A DNA stretch of 64,000 nucleotides from Methanolinea mesophila (lineage in GTDB: Archaea > Halobacteriota > Methanomicrobia > Methanomicrobiales > Methanospirillaceae): the NCBI RefSeq assembly GCF_017873855.1, contig NZ_JAGGKR010000002.1:218104-282103 (forward strand), in the 5' to 3' direction. The translations under genes were made by a program, and so were the position numbers. Below are positions 62,089-64,000 of this stretch, one piece after another (position 1 is the stretch's first letter; each line of letters begins with the position of its first letter). Below the pieces are notes generated by a model. It was not told where the DNA came from. It saw only the letters and a list, made by a program, of their open reading frames with translations, and made no database searches.

Positions 62089-63282
62089 TCAGGTCCGGAT
62101 CTCCATATGCCCGCGCAGAGAATCCAGCGTTTCTTTCTCTAGGATCAGCGAAAGGTCGGGCTGGATGAAATAGATGATGAAATAGCCGAAGATCGAGGCG
62201 GATCCGGTCTTGTACATCTTCGCTTCGATGAGGCGGGTAGCGATCTCCCGGTAATCCTCACACGTATACGGGTCACCCTCCCTGCCGGCCAGGCCGGCAG
62301 GGCCGTGATCAAGGGCGGGCAGCACCTCGGTGGTGATGTAACGGGAGATCCCCCTGTTTATCCGTACAATAAGCCCCCGGCTGAAAATTCCGTGCATGAA
62401 GCGGACTATGACGTACTGGACGAGAATTACGAGGATAAGACGGCCGAAATCTTTGAGCAGGTCCAGTCTTCCTTCATTCATAATCTCCCAGACGGTGATC
62501 CCGGGGAACAGGAAGGTCAGGAAGGCGCTCATGGTAAGAATAAAGCCCAGGACACCGGTGGCGGCGACGAGGAGAAAGACCCGGTACCCTCGCTGGTGGA
62601 AGTGCTTCCGCATCGATCTCACGCGTTCGAGGAATACGTCGCTGTACGGCTTCAGGTACAGGATCGAAAGGTAGTATATGACGATTACCACGGACTGGCC
62701 GACAATGATCAGGATTATGCGGAAGGGGTGAATCTCGAAGACCAGCAAAAGCAAGGCCGTGACAAGGTCGCTGACACAGAGCAGGATAATGGGGACTGCG
62801 AGAGGCTGGCTGTTGATGAAGAACGCATTCCAGAGGACGAAGACGAAATTGTCCCGGTGGCGTATGATCCCGACCCGCCTCAGCATCCGTACATACTCGC
62901 GGACCGTCGTCCCGGAACCCGCCGTCGCGAGCCTGATTGCCGAGGGGAGGACGATGGTGAGAGGATAGAACATGATGGTGAACAGCGAGGCCGCGATCCA
63001 GAGAAAAGGATAACCGGGGAATACGAGTGCAAAGAAGAGGATACCCGCAAGCGCCGCGATGAATATTCCCTTATCGACCGGACCCGGCCGGGTTTGCACG
63101 AGGCGCTCTTCCCACGCCTGTTCCCGGGCGAGTATATCACCGGCGAACCGGGCGAGAAATTCTTCCTTATTGTCCTCTTTGCAGACGTCCATTGTTGGTA
63201 GCACTGTATCGGCGAGGATACGATATAAGAGATTAACACTGTAATGCCGGGGCAACTCCGGAACAAAGAAGGAGGAACTCAT
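62089..63282 (-). CDS. Polytopic membrane protein
   Basis: A 397-residue protein, about six membrane helices at residues 72-120, 150-215 and 230-300. A soluble N-terminal part starts 'MSSSFFVPELPRHYSVNLLY' and a soluble C-terminal helical region ends 'LRGHMEIRT'. I do not recognise the family. The polar segments between helices are rich in Arg, as in a membrane protein with a cytoplasmic face. Monocistronic. Confidence 0.72.
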   Translation of the reverse strand: MSSSFFVPELPRHYSVNLLYRILADTVLPTMDVCKEDNKEEFLARFAGDILAREQAWEERLVQTRPGPVDKGIFIAALAGILFFALVFPGYPFLWIAASLFTIMFYPLTIVLPSAIRLATAGSGTTVREYVRMLRRVGIIRHRDNFVFVLWNAFFINSQPLAVPIILLCVSDLVTALLLLVFEIHPFRIILIIVGQSVVIVIYYLSILYLKPYSDVFLERVRSMRKHFHQRGYRVFLLVAATGVLGFILTMSAFLTFLFPGITVWEIMNEGRLDLLKDFGRLILVILVQYVIVRFMHGIFSRGLIVRINRGISRYITTEVLPALDHGPAGLAGREGDPYTCEDYREIATRLIEAKMYKTGSASIFGYFIIYFIQPDLSLILEKETLDSLRGHMEIRT

Positions 63283-63402
63283 GCGAGAAGGAATTTTGAT
63301 GGAGATACAAGGATTAAAATGTGAAAGAATCGAATATTCCCCTGATATGCTGCCGGAACCGGCTTTGCCCGGGTCGGAGAGTACATCAGCAAAGAGGGTA
63401 AT

Positions 63403-64000
63403 ATGAGGTTTCTCTTATTCATCCTGTTCGTCATCTCGATCAGCGGCGCGTGCATAATGCCCGGTGCCGCATCACCTCCTGAGCTACCGCCACTCACCCT
63501 GCTCCCTGGATTTTCGTTTTCACCTGTACCATCAACCCCGACTGGTGAATCCGGGGTTATTGCAGCGGGGCTCATCGTAATGTCAATCCCGTCCGGCGCA
63601 GACGTGTACGTGGACGGGGCAATGCTCGGGAGAACTCCCTGCACTCTGCCCGGACTTCCTGCAGGAATTCACCTTGTCACAATCAGGATGGACGGTTATC
63701 GGGACTGGACCCGGGCGGTCCATATCCGGTACCGGCATACCGTAAACCTCAACGCAACCCTGCTCTCATCCGACCCAATCCCCTGCCGGACAATTGTTCC
63801 CAGACCGACGCTGCCACATCCGTCGATCACACCCGTAGGAACTCCGATTCCTGTACCGACAATACCGACACTGATCCATCCGTCGATCACCCCCGTAGGA
63901 ACTCCGATTCATGTACCGACAATACCGACACTGATCCATCGGTCGATCACCCCTTTGGGAACTCCGATTCATGTACCGACAATACCGACACTGATCCATC
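63403..64000 (+). CDS. PEGA-domain surface protein (partial)
   Basis: The ATG at 63403 has GAGGGTAA 3 bases upstream. The frame stays open to the right edge (199 codons visible). A signal peptide ('LLFILFVISISGACIM') is followed by a PEGA domain at about 65-110 ('VMSIPSGADVYVDGAMLGRT', 'PAGIHLVTIRMDGYRDW'), a small beta sandwich often on exported archaeal proteins, and then a Pro/Thr-rich tandem repeat. It is probably a surface protein with a stalk; length and C-terminus are unknown. Confidence 0.85.
   Translation, partial: MRFLLFILFVISISGACIMPGAASPPELPPLTLLPGFSFSPVPSTPTGESGVIAAGLIVMSIPSGADVYVDGAMLGRTPCTLPGLPAGIHLVTIRMDGYRDWTRAVHIRYRHTVNLNATLLSSDPIPCRTIVPRPTLPHPSITPVGTPIPVPTIPTLIHPSITPVGTPIHVPTIPTLIHRSITPLGTPIHVPTIPTLIH
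63805..64000 (+). repeat. 60-bp tandem repeat coding for a 20-residue unit
   Basis: Just over three copies with a strict 60-base period reach the edge of the window. Each encodes a Pro/Thr/Ile-rich unit ('PTLIHPSITPVGTPIHVPTI'). Copies differ by only one to a few bases, so recent expansion is likely. More copies probably follow outside. Confidence 0.92.

Noticed and set aside
63805..64000. Possible CRISPR array at the right edge
   Set aside because: A 60-bp period with no unique spacers, in frame with a PEGA gene, so it is a coding minisatellite.

Overview
The window looks like a chromosomal segment of a euryarchaeal methanogen, most likely of the Methanomicrobiales or a close relative. This is inferred from several things: a hydrogenase-maturation gene (hypD); sensor proteins with the methanogen-type 'RHDILN' and 'LNDQIRNPL' dimerisation motifs; DUF1673 and DUF6653 proteins; a UbiA/geranylgeranyl-reductase pair; and many lipoproteins with a Cys lipobox followed by a Thr/Pro-rich stalk. 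Promoters resemble archaeal TATA boxes, and short T-tracts stand where terminators are expected. There is no rRNA, CRISPR array, intact insertion sequence or methanogenesis operon here, so the order-level call is an inference. The DNA is GC-rich with AT-rich intergenic spacers.

Layout. 1-3.3 kb: the end of an ECF-type transporter S component, a flavodoxin, and small membrane proteins and lipoproteins. 3.8-17.6 kb: a signalling region with an eight-PAS histidine kinase, a MerR/GyrI-like regulator, a receiver-GAF-PAS kinase, a Cache lipoprotein, a QueG-like ferredoxin protein and two paralogous HTH-PAS-GAF-PAS regulators. 17.7-22.4 kb: a GNAT, DUF6653, a second flavodoxin, a translationally coupled DUF4956/VTC pair and a GYD protein. 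22.5-27.0 kb: a divergent arsenic-resistance cluster. One arm is arsR-arsF-arsG. The other is a ProC-like dehydrogenase, thioredoxin-type arsC, a DGC-domain protein and acr3. Two TTTCA-N8-TGAAA sites lie between the arms. 27.0-28.1 kb: an eroded stretch with a histidine-kinase tail and tRNA-Thr.

28.2-34.6 kb: a TIM-barrel isomerase-like protein, mscS divergent from hypD, a ThrE-type exporter, tRNA-Arg and small hypothetical proteins. 34.7-44.0 kb: secreted and envelope proteins (PQQ-type beta-propeller, type I copper cupredoxin, chagasin-like inhibitor, glutaminyl cyclase) and a membrane PAS/GAF sensor that lacks an ATPase domain. 44.2-47.8 kb: two tandem SpoIIE-type PP2C phosphatases, one with three near-identical PAS repeats. 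47.9-55 kb: an APC permease, a three-Cache lipoprotein, a COG4315-type lipoprotein and a B12-binding radical SAM protein. 55-64 kb: a DUF1673 protein with its regulator, methyltransferases, the UbiA/reductase pair, a DUF1622 and a Yip1 protein, and a PEGA protein with a 60-bp tandem repeat running off the end.

Two themes stand out. One is an expansion of sensory and phospho-signalling proteins, several showing recent internal duplication. The other is a metalloid-detoxification cluster whose genes and operator-like sites point to coordinated control by one ArsR protein.
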